64,000 nt of DNA, taken from the NCBI RefSeq assembly GCF_024199985.1, contig NZ_JANARS010000001.1, forward strand, positions 558,001 to 622,000, in the 5' to 3' direction. Position numbers and translations under genes: made by a program. The notes beneath the pieces were generated by a model, which was not told the origin of the DNA, made no database searches, and saw nothing but the letters and a program-made list of their open reading frames with translations. Source of the DNA: Nocardioides pinisoli (GTDB taxonomy: Bacteria; Actinomycetota; Actinomycetes; Propionibacteriales; Nocardioidaceae). Of this stretch, positions 8,434 through 16,837 are shown one piece after another. Numbering within the stretch: position 1 is the first letter of the stretch; each line of letters starts with the position of its first letter.

Positions 8434-9666
8434 ATGACCACCGTGCAGAAGAAGGCCGTGCTCGGCCAGACCAACCCGATCGCCCACCTCACCGAGGCCG
8501 ACATCGAGCAGATCGGCATCGAGCTCGACGCGATCCGCCAGGACGTCATCGACTCCCGCGGCGCCAGCGACGCCGCCTACATCCGCCGTGTCATCGACAC
8601 CCAGCGCAAGATCGAGCTCGGCTCGCGCGCGGTGCTGCTCTTCAGCGCGTTCCCGCCGGCGTGGGTGCTCGGCACCATGGGCCTGAGCATCTCCAAGATC
8701 CTCGACAACATGGAGATCGGCCACAACATCCTCCACGGCCAGTGGGACTGGATGCGCGACCCCAAGATCCACTCCTCGACGTGGGAGTGGGACATGGCCT
8801 CGCCGGCCGAGCAGTGGAAGCACAGCCACAACGAGCTCCACCACACCTACACCAACGTCATCGGCAAGGACAACGACCTCGGCTACGGCATCATGCGCGT
8901 CGACGAGGACCAGACCTGGACCCCGGCGTCCCTCGCCCAGCCGCTCTTCTGCTTCATCAACGCCGTCTTCTTCGAGTACGGCATCGCCGCCTACGACCTC
9001 GAGCTCGGCTCGGTCATCAAGAAGAAGCAGACCAAGGACCCCGAGTTCCGTCGCCGTGCCAAGCAGGTGCTCGGCAAGATCCGCAAGCAGGCCACCAAGG
9101 ACTACGTCGTCCACCCGGCCCTGTCGATCCCGACCGGCTCCTTCGTGCCGACCCTGGCGGCCAACTTCACCGCCAACATCGTGCGCAACCTGTGGTCCAA
9201 CTCCGTCATCCTCTGCGGCCACTTCCCCGAGGGCGTCGAGACCTTCGAGAAGCGCTCCATCGAGGGCGAGACCAAGGGCGAGTGGTACGTCCGCCAGATG
9301 CTCGGCAGCGCCAACATCTCCGGCTCGAAGTTCCTCCACCTGATGACCGGCAACCTGTCGCACCAGATCGAGCACCACCTCTTCCCCGACCTGCCGTCCA
9401 ACCGCTACGGGGAGATCGCGCCGAAGGTCCAGGCCCTCTTCGAGAAGTACGACCTCACCTACTGCTCGCGGCCGATGGTCCCGCAGGTCGCCTCCGCCTG
9501 GCACAAGGTCATCCGGCTCTCGCTGCCCAACGGCTGGCTCGCGACGACCAACAAGAAGAACGCCCCGCAGCAGCTCGCCATCCTCTACAAGATGGCCACC
9601 GGCGACCGCCGCACCCGCCGCCTGCTCGGCCGCAAGCTCGAGAGCGAGGCCCGGGCCGCCGCCTGA
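8434..9666 (+). CDS. Membrane fatty-acid desaturase (DesA3-like acyl-CoA delta-9 desaturase)
   Basis: A 410-residue integral-membrane di-iron desaturase. The three histidine boxes are present: HNILH, HSHNELHH, and HQIEHH followed by LFPDLPSNRY. Several hydrophobic segments flank the boxes. By analogy with mycobacterial DesA3 and its reductase Rv3230c, it should introduce a double bond into stearoyl- or palmitoyl-CoA using electrons from the gene just upstream. Control by the divergent PucR-type regulator is inferred. The length matches the family and no key His is missing. Confidence 0.92.
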   Translation: MTTVQKKAVLGQTNPIAHLTEADIEQIGIELDAIRQDVIDSRGASDAAYIRRVIDTQRKIELGSRAVLLFSAFPPAWVLGTMGLSISKILDNMEIGHNILHGQWDWMRDPKIHSSTWEWDMASPAEQWKHSHNELHHTYTNVIGKDNDLGYGIMRVDEDQTWTPASLAQPLFCFINAVFFEYGIAAYDLELGSVIKKKQTKDPEFRRRAKQVLGKIRKQATKDYVVHPALSIPTGSFVPTLAANFTANIVRNLWSNSVILCGHFPEGVETFEKRSIEGETKGEWYVRQMLGSANISGSKFLHLMTGNLSHQIEHHLFPDLPSNRYGEIAPKVQALFEKYDLTYCSRPMVPQVASAWHKVIRLSLPNGWLATTNKKNAPQQLAILYKMATGDRRTRRLLGRKLESEARAAA

Positions 9667-9781
9667 CGCGCGCCTCTCGGCTCCCCGGCGACTGGTCTGG
9701 ACCTCGGTAGAAACACGGATGTATCAGAACGGGGCCGGGAGCATCCTTCATGTCGTGAGCACTCGACATGGGGAGAACGAG

Positions 9782-9835
9782 ATGACCACGAGCACCACCA
9801 CCAAGGTGACCGGCACGTCGGGCGTGGCCCGATGA
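9782..9835 (+). CDS. Possible 17-residue leader peptide
   Basis: ATG preceded by GGGGAGAACGAG encodes MTTSTTTKVTGTSGVAR and stops in a TGA that overlaps the next ATG (ATGA). Thr and Ser make up about half of it. It may be a leader peptide or chance. It precedes the heavily structured region. Confidence 0.25.
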   Translation: MTTSTTTKVTGTSGVAR

Positions 9836-9951
9836 TCCGCATCGGCTCGGTGCCGTCCGGGCACGACGTCAGCGCTGAGGCGCGGCCGTCGGTGCCGCGG
9901 CCGCGCACCACCGTGGACGTGGGGTCCACGGAGCGCCAGCCGGTCGCCTGA
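9832..9951 (+). CDS. Possible 39-residue peptide
   Basis: Starts at an ATG overlapping the stop of the preceding tiny frame and begins MIRIGSVPSGHDVS. No family is recognised. Two perfect 8-bp hairpins lie inside it (GCGCGGCC/GGCCGCGC and CCGTGGAC/GTCCACGG), so the DNA may be selected for structure rather than coding. Confidence 0.25.
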   Translation: MIRIGSVPSGHDVSAEARPSVPRPRTTVDVGSTERQPVA

Positions 9952-10221
9952 CAACGCCAGACCGGCAGCACAGGGGATTGCCGGTCCGAGCCGGAGGTCG
10001 TACGACAACTCGTCGTGCGTCCTCCGGCTCTCGCGTGTCCGGACCCAGGCTCCCAACGTAGGCAGTTCGCGCGCACCGGAAGCTGGCAGAGTGCGAGCCG
10101 CGCGGACCGGCTGCCGAAATGCCTACGTTGCTCGCCCCGAGCACCATGCAGGCAGTTCGAGGCGCCCCGGGCGTGGCTGAGCGCGACGGCCGGGTCCTGA
10201 CGCGCGAACTGCCTGCACGGT
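9911..10221. other. Series of strong hairpins, candidate structured RNA or repeat cluster
   Basis: Five consecutive inverted repeats: 9911-9931 (8-bp perfect stem), 9960-9986 (GACCGGCA/TGCCGGTC), 9988-10030 (19-bp arms with two mismatches and a 5-base loop), 10054-10130 (CAACGTAGGCA/TGCCTACGTTG, perfect) and 10141-10221 (19-bp arms with one mismatch). The last two share GGCAGTTCG in their left arms and look related. The gap from 9952 to 10407 holds no other convincing gene. The elements could be a noncoding RNA, an attenuator or a repeat family. Confidence 0.45.
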
Positions 10222-10407
10222 GCACGCAAGGGCGCGGATCGGAGTGCCGGTCAAGGATCCAGGGGACTGGGCGGTCCTGGTCTGGACCGTCTCCCGAAGG
10301 CTTCTCCCAGACTTCCATGAGTAAAGGAAGCGCGGTGGCGTCGCTCCTAGTGTCGGGTCCAGGCGGTCCGTGGGGGGCCGTCAGGTGGGGACAGAAGGAG
10401 TCCGCCG

Positions 10408-10686
10408 ATGAAGCACGACCGAGACACCCAGGGGATCGATCTCACCGGCCGCATCAAGTCGCTCGAGCAGTTCACCGGCTCGTTGGTCGCCCGGCCCGCG
10501 GCCGAGGACGGCGCGGGACCCGACGCCGACGTCATCCCGATCCACGAGGTTCCGCGCTCCCGTGTGCCGGCGCCGCGACGCTCGCGCGTCTTCCTGCGCA
10601 ACGGCAGTGGTCACGGCTTCTTCGCTGACCTCACCGTGACCGCACCGCGGCCCCGCCTGCCTCGCCTGCCCCTGGCTGACATGTGA
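10408..10686 (+). CDS. Small hypothetical protein, 92 residues
   Basis: ATG preceded by GAAGGAG at good spacing. It begins MKHDRDTQGIDLTGRIKSLE, followed by an acidic middle and a basic Pro/Arg-rich C-terminus with RNGSGHGFF. It has no signal peptide, membrane segment or known domain. The clear ribosome-binding site is the main support for translation. It stands alone between the structured region and the beta-propeller gene. Confidence 0.55.
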   Translation: MKHDRDTQGIDLTGRIKSLEQFTGSLVARPAAEDGAGPDADVIPIHEVPRSRVPAPRRSRVFLRNGSGHGFFADLTVTAPRPRLPRLPLADM

Positions 10687-10753
10687 CGCACGCATCGGGC
10701 CGGTCCCGATGCGCCTCCCGGTGGGACGGGTGTGACTCACCTAGAGTCGCCCG

Positions 10754-12253
10754 GTGGTCTGGCTGGTCGTCGCGCTGCTGCTGCTCTGGCTCGCGCAGGG
10801 TCCGGTCGTGCTGCTCCTCGCCGCCGGGCTCCTCGCCGTCCCGCGGGTCCGCTGGTGGGTGCAGGACCGCGCCTACGTCAGTCGCCGCGTCGTGGCCTGG
10901 ACGGCCGGAGTCGCTGTCGCCCTCGCCCTCGCGGTCGTGGTCGTCCCCGACGGCTGGCTGCCGATCCCGCCCGCGCCGGGCGCCTGGGCCGGACCGTCGT
11001 ACGTCGGACGCCCGGCGTCGCCCCACCCGGTGCCGGCCGAGGAGGTCCCGCCCAACCCCCACCGCTCCGCCGGCGACCCTGCCGACCGACCGGGGCCGCT
11101 GGGCCTGCAGCCCGAGGTCGACACCGCGTGGTTCGGTCTCCAGCGGTGCAGCCGGATCGAGCTGACGTCGACCGACCTCCTCGTCGCGCTCTGCTCGGAG
11201 CGCGAGGCCCGCAGCCTGCGCGTGGTCGACCCGGAGACGCTGCGGCCGGTCGCCTCGCAGGACCTGCCCGACGTCCCCGAGGGCTCTGACTGCGACGGCG
11301 AGACCTTCTACCTCGACGCCACCGACCGCGCCGTGACCGCCACAGGTGACCGCACGGTGGTCGCGGTGCGCACGTCCCACGAGGGCGAGCCGGGGCTCGA
11401 GACCGAGCCCACGTGGGACCTCAAGCCCTACGTCCCCTACGGCGACTGCCTCGTCGCGGTCGCCCCCGACTGGTCGGGCCGGGTCTGGTGGGCCTCACGC
11501 GCCGGGCTCGTCGGGACCATCGATCCGGCGACCGGACAGGTCGGCGTCGTCGATCTCCGCGAGCAGGTCGGGCACGACCTGGCCGTCGACCCCGGTGCGG
11601 CGTACGTCGTGACCGACGAGGCCGTGCACCGCCTGGTCGTCGGCGCGGACGGCACGCCGCAGCCGACCTGGCGCAGCGCGTACGACGGCGGCAGCGGCTC
11701 GGCGCCGGTGCTGACCGACCGCGGGACGCTGGCGATCACAGACGAGGTCGACGACCGGACGGGCGTGCGCTTCCTCGCCCGCGACGACGGACGCACGGTG
11801 TGCCGTCAGGCCGTCTTCGAGGAGGGGGAGGGCGCCACCCGCAGCACGCTCGCCGACCTCGGCGCCGGGGTGGTGGTCGCCAACGACGCCGGCTACTCGT
11901 CGTCGCGCAGGTCCCTGCTCGGCTTCACCGCCGGCGCGGGAGTCGCGCGGGTGGACCTGGTCGACGGTCGGTGCGCGCTGACCTGGACCACCGACGCCGT
12001 GTCGGCGTCGTCCGGTGCCGTGGCCAGCCGTCCCACCGGACTGCTCTACGCCTGGACCAAGCGCCCGTCGCTGACCGGCGTCAGCGCGTGGTACCTCACG
12101 GCCATCGACGCCGACACCGGGCGCCGTCGCTGGGGTGTGCGCACCGGCACCGGGCTGCTCGCCGCGAACGACGGCTCGGTCGTGCTCGGCCGCGACGGTG
12201 CGGCCTACGCCGGCACCAGGGCTGGCCTGGTGCGGGTGCGCGACCGCCGCTAG
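10754..12253 (+). CDS. Membrane-anchored PQQ-like beta-propeller protein
   Basis: A 499-residue protein with two N-terminal membrane helices (about residues 2-28 and 46-66) followed by a large outside domain of repeated strands: TLRPVASQDLPD, AGLVGTIDPATGQVGVVDL, YLTAIDADTGRRRWGVRTG. The last resembles a PQQ/pyrrolo-quinoline propeller blade (D..TG...W). It is likely an envelope-exposed scaffold with no recognisable catalytic site. TAGAGT lies 6 nt upstream of the GTG and there is no ribosome-binding site, so a leaderless start is favoured. It converges with the SDR gene, leaving 25 bases between them. Confidence 0.7.
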   Translation: MVWLVVALLLLWLAQGPVVLLLAAGLLAVPRVRWWVQDRAYVSRRVVAWTAGVAVALALAVVVVPDGWLPIPPAPGAWAGPSYVGRPASPHPVPAEEVPPNPHRSAGDPADRPGPLGLQPEVDTAWFGLQRCSRIELTSTDLLVALCSEREARSLRVVDPETLRPVASQDLPDVPEGSDCDGETFYLDATDRAVTATGDRTVVAVRTSHEGEPGLETEPTWDLKPYVPYGDCLVAVAPDWSGRVWWASRAGLVGTIDPATGQVGVVDLREQVGHDLAVDPGAAYVVTDEAVHRLVVGADGTPQPTWRSAYDGGSGSAPVLTDRGTLAITDEVDDRTGVRFLARDDGRTVCRQAVFEEGEGATRSTLADLGAGVVVANDAGYSSSRRSLLGFTAGAGVARVDLVDGRCALTWTTDAVSASSGAVASRPTGLLYAWTKRPSLTGVSAWYLTAIDADTGRRRWGVRTGTGLLAANDGSVVLGRDGAAYAGTRAGLVRVRDRR

Positions 12254-12278
12254 GCCGTCACCCGACGCGTCAGCCGCG

Positions 12279-13211
12279 TCATGGCTGCGGCCACGACAGC
12301 CCGACGGTCGTCTCGCTGATCTCCCACAGGCGCCGCTGCGCCACCTCGTCGCGCGCGAGCCCGGAGGCGCCCACGATCCGGGGCGGACCGGAGGCCTCGC
12401 CGGGACCGCTGGGACCGACGTAGGTCGCGCCCGGCAGGTCGGCGGTGGCCGCCATGAGGGTGGGACGCGCGCCCGCCTCCGCGGACTGCGAGACCAGCTT
12501 GACCGCGCCGTCCATGATCGCCGCACGCCGACCCCGGGTGGTGCCGAGCTGGCCGTTGACGGCGAGGTGGGTGCCGGCCAGCCCCGGGTGTGCGGCCAGG
12601 GCGCGCACCGGCGTGCCGGCGCGCCGCAGGCGTCGGTCGAGCTCGAAGGTGAAGAGCAGGTTGGCGAGCTTGGTCTGGCCGTAGACGTGCCACCTGCTGT
12701 AGCGCCGCGGCGTGCGCGGGTCGCCCAGGGGCGCGGACCGGGCGACGCGGTGCATCTGCGAGGACAGCGTCACCACGCGCCCGTCGCCCGAGGCCGCGAG
12801 CTGCTCGAGCAGCAGCCCGGTGAGGAGGAAGGGCCCGAAGTGGTTGGTCGCCATCTGCGACTCCAGCCCGTCGGCCGTGCGGCGCAGGGGCGGGGCCATG
12901 ATGCCGGCGTTGTTGACCAGCAGGTCGAGGGCGCCGAACCGGGCGGCCGCCTCGCCCGCCACGCGCACCGACCCGAGGTCGGCCAGGTCGACCACCAGCG
13001 CGTCGGTCGTGGCCCCGGGCACCTCGGCGGCGATCGCGTCGGCAGCGGCGTCGATCTTGTCCGGCGTACGTCCGGCGAGCACGACGCGGGCACCGTGGCG
13101 GGCGAGCTCCAGCGCGGTGTGGAAGCCGAGCCCGCCCAGCGTGGGGCCGGTGACGACGGCCGTGCGGCCGGTCAGGTCGCCGATGTCGGCGGGCGTCCAG
13201 GCAGCGCTCAC
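12279..13211 (-). CDS. Short-chain dehydrogenase/reductase (retinol dehydrogenase-like)
   Basis: A 310-residue SDR. The cofactor motif is VVTGPTLGGLGFHTA near residue 20, followed by NNAGIMAPP, the catalytic Ser in TLSSQMH and YGQTK (YxxxK). An Arg after the second strand (AGRTPDK) favours NADP(H). The GTG start overlaps the stop of the preceding DinB-like gene by four bases, indicating translational coupling. The substrate is unknown. Confidence 0.88.
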   Translation of the reverse strand: MSAAWTPADIGDLTGRTAVVTGPTLGGLGFHTALELARHGARVVLAGRTPDKIDAAADAIAAEVPGATTDALVVDLADLGSVRVAGEAAARFGALDLLVNNAGIMAPPLRRTADGLESQMATNHFGPFLLTGLLLEQLAASGDGRVVTLSSQMHRVARSAPLGDPRTPRRYSRWHVYGQTKLANLLFTFELDRRLRRAGTPVRALAAHPGLAGTHLAVNGQLGTTRGRRAAIMDGAVKLVSQSAEAGARPTLMAATADLPGATYVGPSGPGEASGPPRIVGASGLARDEVAQRRLWEISETTVGLSWPQP

Positions 13212-14047
13212 GGCGTCACACCGAGCGAGGCCACGACGTGCCGGCCGAGATCGGTGTCGCCGGTGAGTCGTACGTCGTCGGCGGCGGCGGTGCGGCGACC
13301 GCCGGCGAGCACGACGAAGGTCTCGCGATCCATCGCCAGGGTGACGGTCGGCTCGCCGTCCTCCGGGGTGGCGTGACGGCCACGCCCGTCCTCCCCGACC
13401 GCGACGGTCACCGGCTCGTGGCCGCTCACCTCGAGGCGTACGACGGACCCGACCGGCGCCTGCGCCCGCTTGGCGACGACGTAGGGCAGGCTCTCCATCA
13501 GGTAGTCGGCGGTGTGGATCGCCGCCGCGGAGTCGAGGTTGCCCGGCATCGAGAGCGCGCGGCGCACGTCCTGCTCGTGCATCCACACGTCGAGCGGGCG
13601 GTTGCGCAGCAGCAGGCCGGTCGTCCAGCCGATGGCGCCGAAGGCTCCCGGCGCCGGCGCGGACGCGTCGGTGGGCGGGTCGGCCAGCAGCTGGGTGTGG
13701 CGGGCGGTCGTCGACTCGCGGATCTCGGTGATGAGGTCGTCGGGGGTCTCGTCGCGCCGGGCCAGCACGCCCTGCTCGGTGAAGCGGCCCATCATCCCGC
13801 GCGCGTGCGGCGCCTCGCCGATGTCGACCTCCTCGTGCTGGCGCCCCGCCAGCAGCGCCTCCAGGTGGGCGGTGTGGGCGGCGACGGCCCGGACGTCCCA
13901 GCCCGGCAGGTCGGTCGGCGTGGACCACTGGTCGTCGGCGACGTGCTCCAGCACGCGGGTGAAGGAGTCGATGGCCCCCCACCAGAGGGCGACGAGGGCG
14001 GCGAGTCGGTCCTGGTCCGTGCTGGGCGCGTCGACGGGCTGCGTCAT
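13208..14047 (-). CDS. Maleylpyruvate isomerase-family (mycothiol-dependent, DinB-like) protein
   Basis: A 279-residue protein of the actinobacterial family of mycothiol-dependent maleylpyruvate isomerases. The N-terminal four-helix DinB-like domain has the metal-site pattern: a Trp-rich helix (DLPGWDVRAVAAHTAHLEA) carrying a conserved His, and DVWMHEQDVRRAL near the middle. The C-terminal 90 residues form the MDMPI/SCP2-like domain ending DTDLGRHVVASLG. It is first in a two-gene operon with the SDR. TACGCT lies 6 nt upstream of its ATG. The actual substrate cannot be inferred. Confidence 0.85.
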   Translation of the reverse strand: MTQPVDAPSTDQDRLAALVALWWGAIDSFTRVLEHVADDQWSTPTDLPGWDVRAVAAHTAHLEALLAGRQHEEVDIGEAPHARGMMGRFTEQGVLARRDETPDDLITEIRESTTARHTQLLADPPTDASAPAPGAFGAIGWTTGLLLRNRPLDVWMHEQDVRRALSMPGNLDSAAAIHTADYLMESLPYVVAKRAQAPVGSVVRLEVSGHEPVTVAVGEDGRGRHATPEDGEPTVTLAMDRETFVVLAGGRRTAAADDVRLTGDTDLGRHVVASLGVTP

Positions 14048-14163
14048 GGGGAGAGCGTAGGGGGAGTCTCGGACATCTTTGAGGCGGAGGGCCCTACGCT
14101 GCCGGGAGCGGCCGCAACCCCGGGCGGCCGCACCTCGCGCACCGACCTCACGAAGGAGTCGTC

Positions 14164-14376
14164 ATGGGTATCGGACTCGGCATCCTCCTGCTCGTCATCG
14201 GCCTGATCCTGCTCTTCGCCATCAACGAGTTCCCCGACTCGCTCCAGGAGGTCGTCGAGCCGACCACGGTCGGGTGGATCCTCGTCATCGCGGGCGTCCT
14301 GGCCCTCGTGCTCGGTCTCGTGATGAACAACCAGCGCTCGAAGACCACGCACGTGGAGGAGCGCCGCGACCTCTGA
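14164..14376 (+). CDS. Small two-helix membrane protein (DUF6458)
   Basis: A 70-residue protein with two membrane helices (about 2-20 and 36-55) joined by a short acidic loop (DSLQEVVEPTTVGW). The VGWILVIAGVLALVLGLVMN ending of helix 2 is typical of actinobacterial DUF6458. A strong GAAGGAG precedes the ATG. It ends three bases before the response-regulator gene on the other strand. Function unknown. Confidence 0.8.
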   Translation: MGIGLGILLLVIGLILLFAINEFPDSLQEVVEPTTVGWILVIAGVLALVLGLVMNNQRSKTTHVEERRDL

Positions 14377-14379
14377 GGC

Positions 14380-14985
14380 CTACAACCAGCCGCGCTCCTG
14401 CGCGATCCGGGCCGCCTCGCTGCGGGTGGTGGCCCCGGTCTTGCCGATCGCGGCCGACAGGTGGTTGCGGACCGTGCCCTCCGAGAGGTGGACCCGCGCA
14501 GCGATCGTGGCGACCGGTGAGCCGTCGAGGGCGTGGGTCAGGAGCTCGCGCTCGCGACCGGTGAGCGGGCTCGGCCCGTCGATGAGCGACTCGGCGGCGA
14601 GGTCCGGGTCGATGACACGCAGGCCGGCGTGGACGCGTCGTACGGCGTCGGCGAGCTGGCGGGCCGGCGTGTCCTTGACGACGAAGCCGGAGGCGCCCGC
14701 CTCGACGGCGCGACGGACGTAGCCGGGCCGGCCGAAGGTCGTGACGACCAGCGACCGTACGCCGGGCAGCTCGCGTCGCAGGGCCGCAGCGGCGTCGATC
14801 CCGTTGAGGCCCGGCATCTCGATGTCGAGCAGGCACACCTCGGCCCCCGAGGCACGGGCGGCGTCGACGACCTCGTCGCCACGGCCGACCTGCGCCACCA
14901 CCTCGAGGTCGGCCTCGAGGTCGAGGAGCGCGGCGAGCGCGCCGCGCACGAGCGCCTGGTCGTCGGCGAGCAGGAGCCGGATCAC
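14380..14985 (-). CDS. LuxR-type response regulator (DesR/NarL-like)
   Basis: A 201-residue response regulator. The receiver domain starts MIRLLLADDQALVRGAL, phospho-acceptor Asp is in LLDIEMPGLNG near residue 54, the switch Thr in VTTFGRPG and the Lys in VVKDTPA. The C-terminal LuxR HTH has LTGRERELL and IAARVHLSEGTVRNHLSAA. It is coupled to the histidine kinase upstream by a GTGA overlap. It probably controls the ABC exporter with which it shares an operon. Confidence 0.93.
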   Translation of the reverse strand: MIRLLLADDQALVRGALAALLDLEADLEVVAQVGRGDEVVDAARASGAEVCLLDIEMPGLNGIDAAAALRRELPGVRSLVVTTFGRPGYVRRAVEAGASGFVVKDTPARQLADAVRRVHAGLRVIDPDLAAESLIDGPSPLTGRERELLTHALDGSPVATIAARVHLSEGTVRNHLSAAIGKTGATTRSEAARIAQERGWL

Positions 14986-16040
14986 GGCAGGACCACCTCC
15001 ACCCGGGTACCGGGCGAGGACGGCCCGACGTCGAGCGTGCCGCCGACCCCCGTGACGCGCTCGCGCATCCCGCGCAGGCCGTTGCCCTCCGCGCCGTCGC
15101 AGCCCGTGCCGTCGTCGGTCACGGCGATGCCGCGGGGACCGAGCTCGATGACGACGGAGCGCGCCCGCGAGTGGCGTACGACGTTGGTGACGGCCTCGCG
15201 CAGCACCCAGGCCAGCAGCGCCCGGTGGCGCGGGTCGGTGTCGGCGACGGAGCCGTCGACGGTCGTGGTGATCCCGGCGTCCGCCAGCACGCGGGGTGCG
15301 GCAGCCAGCTCGGCCTCGAGGTTCCCGGCGCGCAGGCCGCCGACCGTCGCCCGCACCTCGGCCAGCGCCTGGCGCGCGGTCGCCTGGATGGACTCCAGCT
15401 CCTGCTTGGCGCGGGCGGGGTCGATGTCGATGAGACGGGCGGCGAGCTCGGCCTTCACCGAGAGCGCGGTCAGCGAGTGCCCGAGGACGTCGTGCACGTC
15501 GCGGGCCACCCGCTCGCGCTCGATCACCACCGCGTGCTCGCGGAGGGCGGCGTTCGCGACGTACTCACGCTCGCCGAAGAGCCGGAGCATCACGCCGCCG
15601 ATCATGACCGGCCAGAGCATGAGGAAGAAGAAGGTCGGGAAGCCGTCGATGTCGAGCAGCGACAGCAGCGGGAAGGCCGCCCAGACCCCGACGGCCCACT
15701 TCCACCACGGCCTCGGCAGCTGGAGTGCCGAGAGGATCGCGAGGTAGGGCGTGAACGAGATGACCCCGATGCCGATCACGGGCACGGTGGCCAGGGCCAG
15801 GACGAGCATGGAGCCGAGCGCCCACCACGGCCCGAGGCGGGACGAGTAGCCGAGCACGTTGGCCACGGCGAAGCCGGCGATGCAGAGCAACGTGACGACC
15901 TTCGCCGGCATCGCGGCCTCGGACTCGACGACCGCGATGACCGGGAAGGCGAGGAACACCAGCCAGATGGCGGCGAAGGCCCACCCCCACTTCTCCCAGG
16001 GGTTGTCGGGCAGCGGCTGCCCGCCCTCGACGGTGGTCAC
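14982..16040 (-). CDS. Sensor histidine kinase (DesK-like, HisKA_3)
   Basis: A 352-residue kinase with five or six membrane helices in the first 180 residues, no large outside domain, and a HisKA_3 dimerisation helix: RERVARDVHDVLGHSLTAL with the phospho-acceptor His. The N-box is LREAVTNVVRHS and the G-box region is DDGTGC with GNGLRGMRERV. A longer upstream reading is possible, but the GTG at 16040 overlaps the permease stop by four bases, matching the other junctions in this operon. DesK-like kinases commonly sense membrane state and pair with ABC exporters. Confidence 0.92.
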   Translation of the reverse strand: MTTVEGGQPLPDNPWEKWGWAFAAIWLVFLAFPVIAVVESEAAMPAKVVTLLCIAGFAVANVLGYSSRLGPWWALGSMLVLALATVPVIGIGVISFTPYLAILSALQLPRPWWKWAVGVWAAFPLLSLLDIDGFPTFFFLMLWPVMIGGVMLRLFGEREYVANAALREHAVVIERERVARDVHDVLGHSLTALSVKAELAARLIDIDPARAKQELESIQATARQALAEVRATVGGLRAGNLEAELAAAPRVLADAGITTTVDGSVADTDPRHRALLAWVLREAVTNVVRHSRARSVVIELGPRGIAVTDDGTGCDGAEGNGLRGMRERVTGVGGTLDVGPSSPGTRVEVVLP

Positions 16041-16837
16041 GTGCGCGCCCGGCTCCGGCGTACGCCCCACAGCGCCACCAGCCCGAAGATCACCGTCCAC
16101 GCGAGCACGTTAGCGACCGGCAGCCACAGCGGGTCACGACCACCCACGGGCAGCCACCCGTCGGTGAGCGGGAAGCGGGCCAGGGCGACGTAGCCGTAGA
16201 GGGGCGTGAACCGGCCGAGGTCGAGCATGAAGCCGCTCATCGGCGTGAAGACGTTGCCGAGGAAGGCGAGGACCACGATCATCCCCGACGCGATGCCGGC
16301 CGCGTTGTGTCCGCGGAAGACCAGGCAGACCGCCAGTCCGTAGACCGCGAAGAGCGCGGAGCCGAGCCACACCACCGCGCCCGACAGCAGCCAGTCCGAC
16401 CAGTCGCCGCGCGCGCCGGTGGCCGCGCCGATGGCGTAGATGGCGACCACCGGCACCGCTGCCACCGACATGGCCACGGCCGCCTTGGCGACCACGAACG
16501 CGACCGGTCGCATCGGGGTCAGGCCGAGCTGGCGACCCCACCCCATGACCTGCTCGGTCGCCGCGCTCCCGGCGACGCTGGTGGTCGCGGTGACGGCCCC
16601 GTAGGCGGCCATCGAGATCATCACGTACATCGCGACGTTGCCACTGCCGACCGGGTCGTCGGAGCCGAGCCCGAAGACGAGGAACATGAAGGTCGGCAGC
16701 CCGACGACGAAGAACATCCCGATCCGGTCACGCAGCTGGCGGCGCAGGTCGAGGCGGGCGTACGTCGCCATGGCCGGCCGGGGCGTCGGGCGTACGCCGT
16801 CCACGGCACGCGGGTCGGTCAGGGTCGTGGTGCTCAT
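16037..16837 (-). CDS. ABC-2 type transporter permease
   Basis: A 266-residue protein with about six membrane helices and the ABC-2 layout: a cytoplasmic N-terminus, helix 1 at MFFVVGLPTFMFLVFGLG, a long second region, and the pre-C-terminal GNVFTPMSGF segment typical of the family. It is coupled to both neighbours by 4-base overlaps. Together with the ATPase it should form an exporter; the cargo is unknown. Confidence 0.9.
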   Translation of the reverse strand: MSTTTLTDPRAVDGVRPTPRPAMATYARLDLRRQLRDRIGMFFVVGLPTFMFLVFGLGSDDPVGSGNVAMYVMISMAAYGAVTATTSVAGSAATEQVMGWGRQLGLTPMRPVAFVVAKAAVAMSVAAVPVVAIYAIGAATGARGDWSDWLLSGAVVWLGSALFAVYGLAVCLVFRGHNAAGIASGMIVVLAFLGNVFTPMSGFMLDLGRFTPLYGYVALARFPLTDGWLPVGGRDPLWLPVANVLAWTVIFGLVALWGVRRSRART

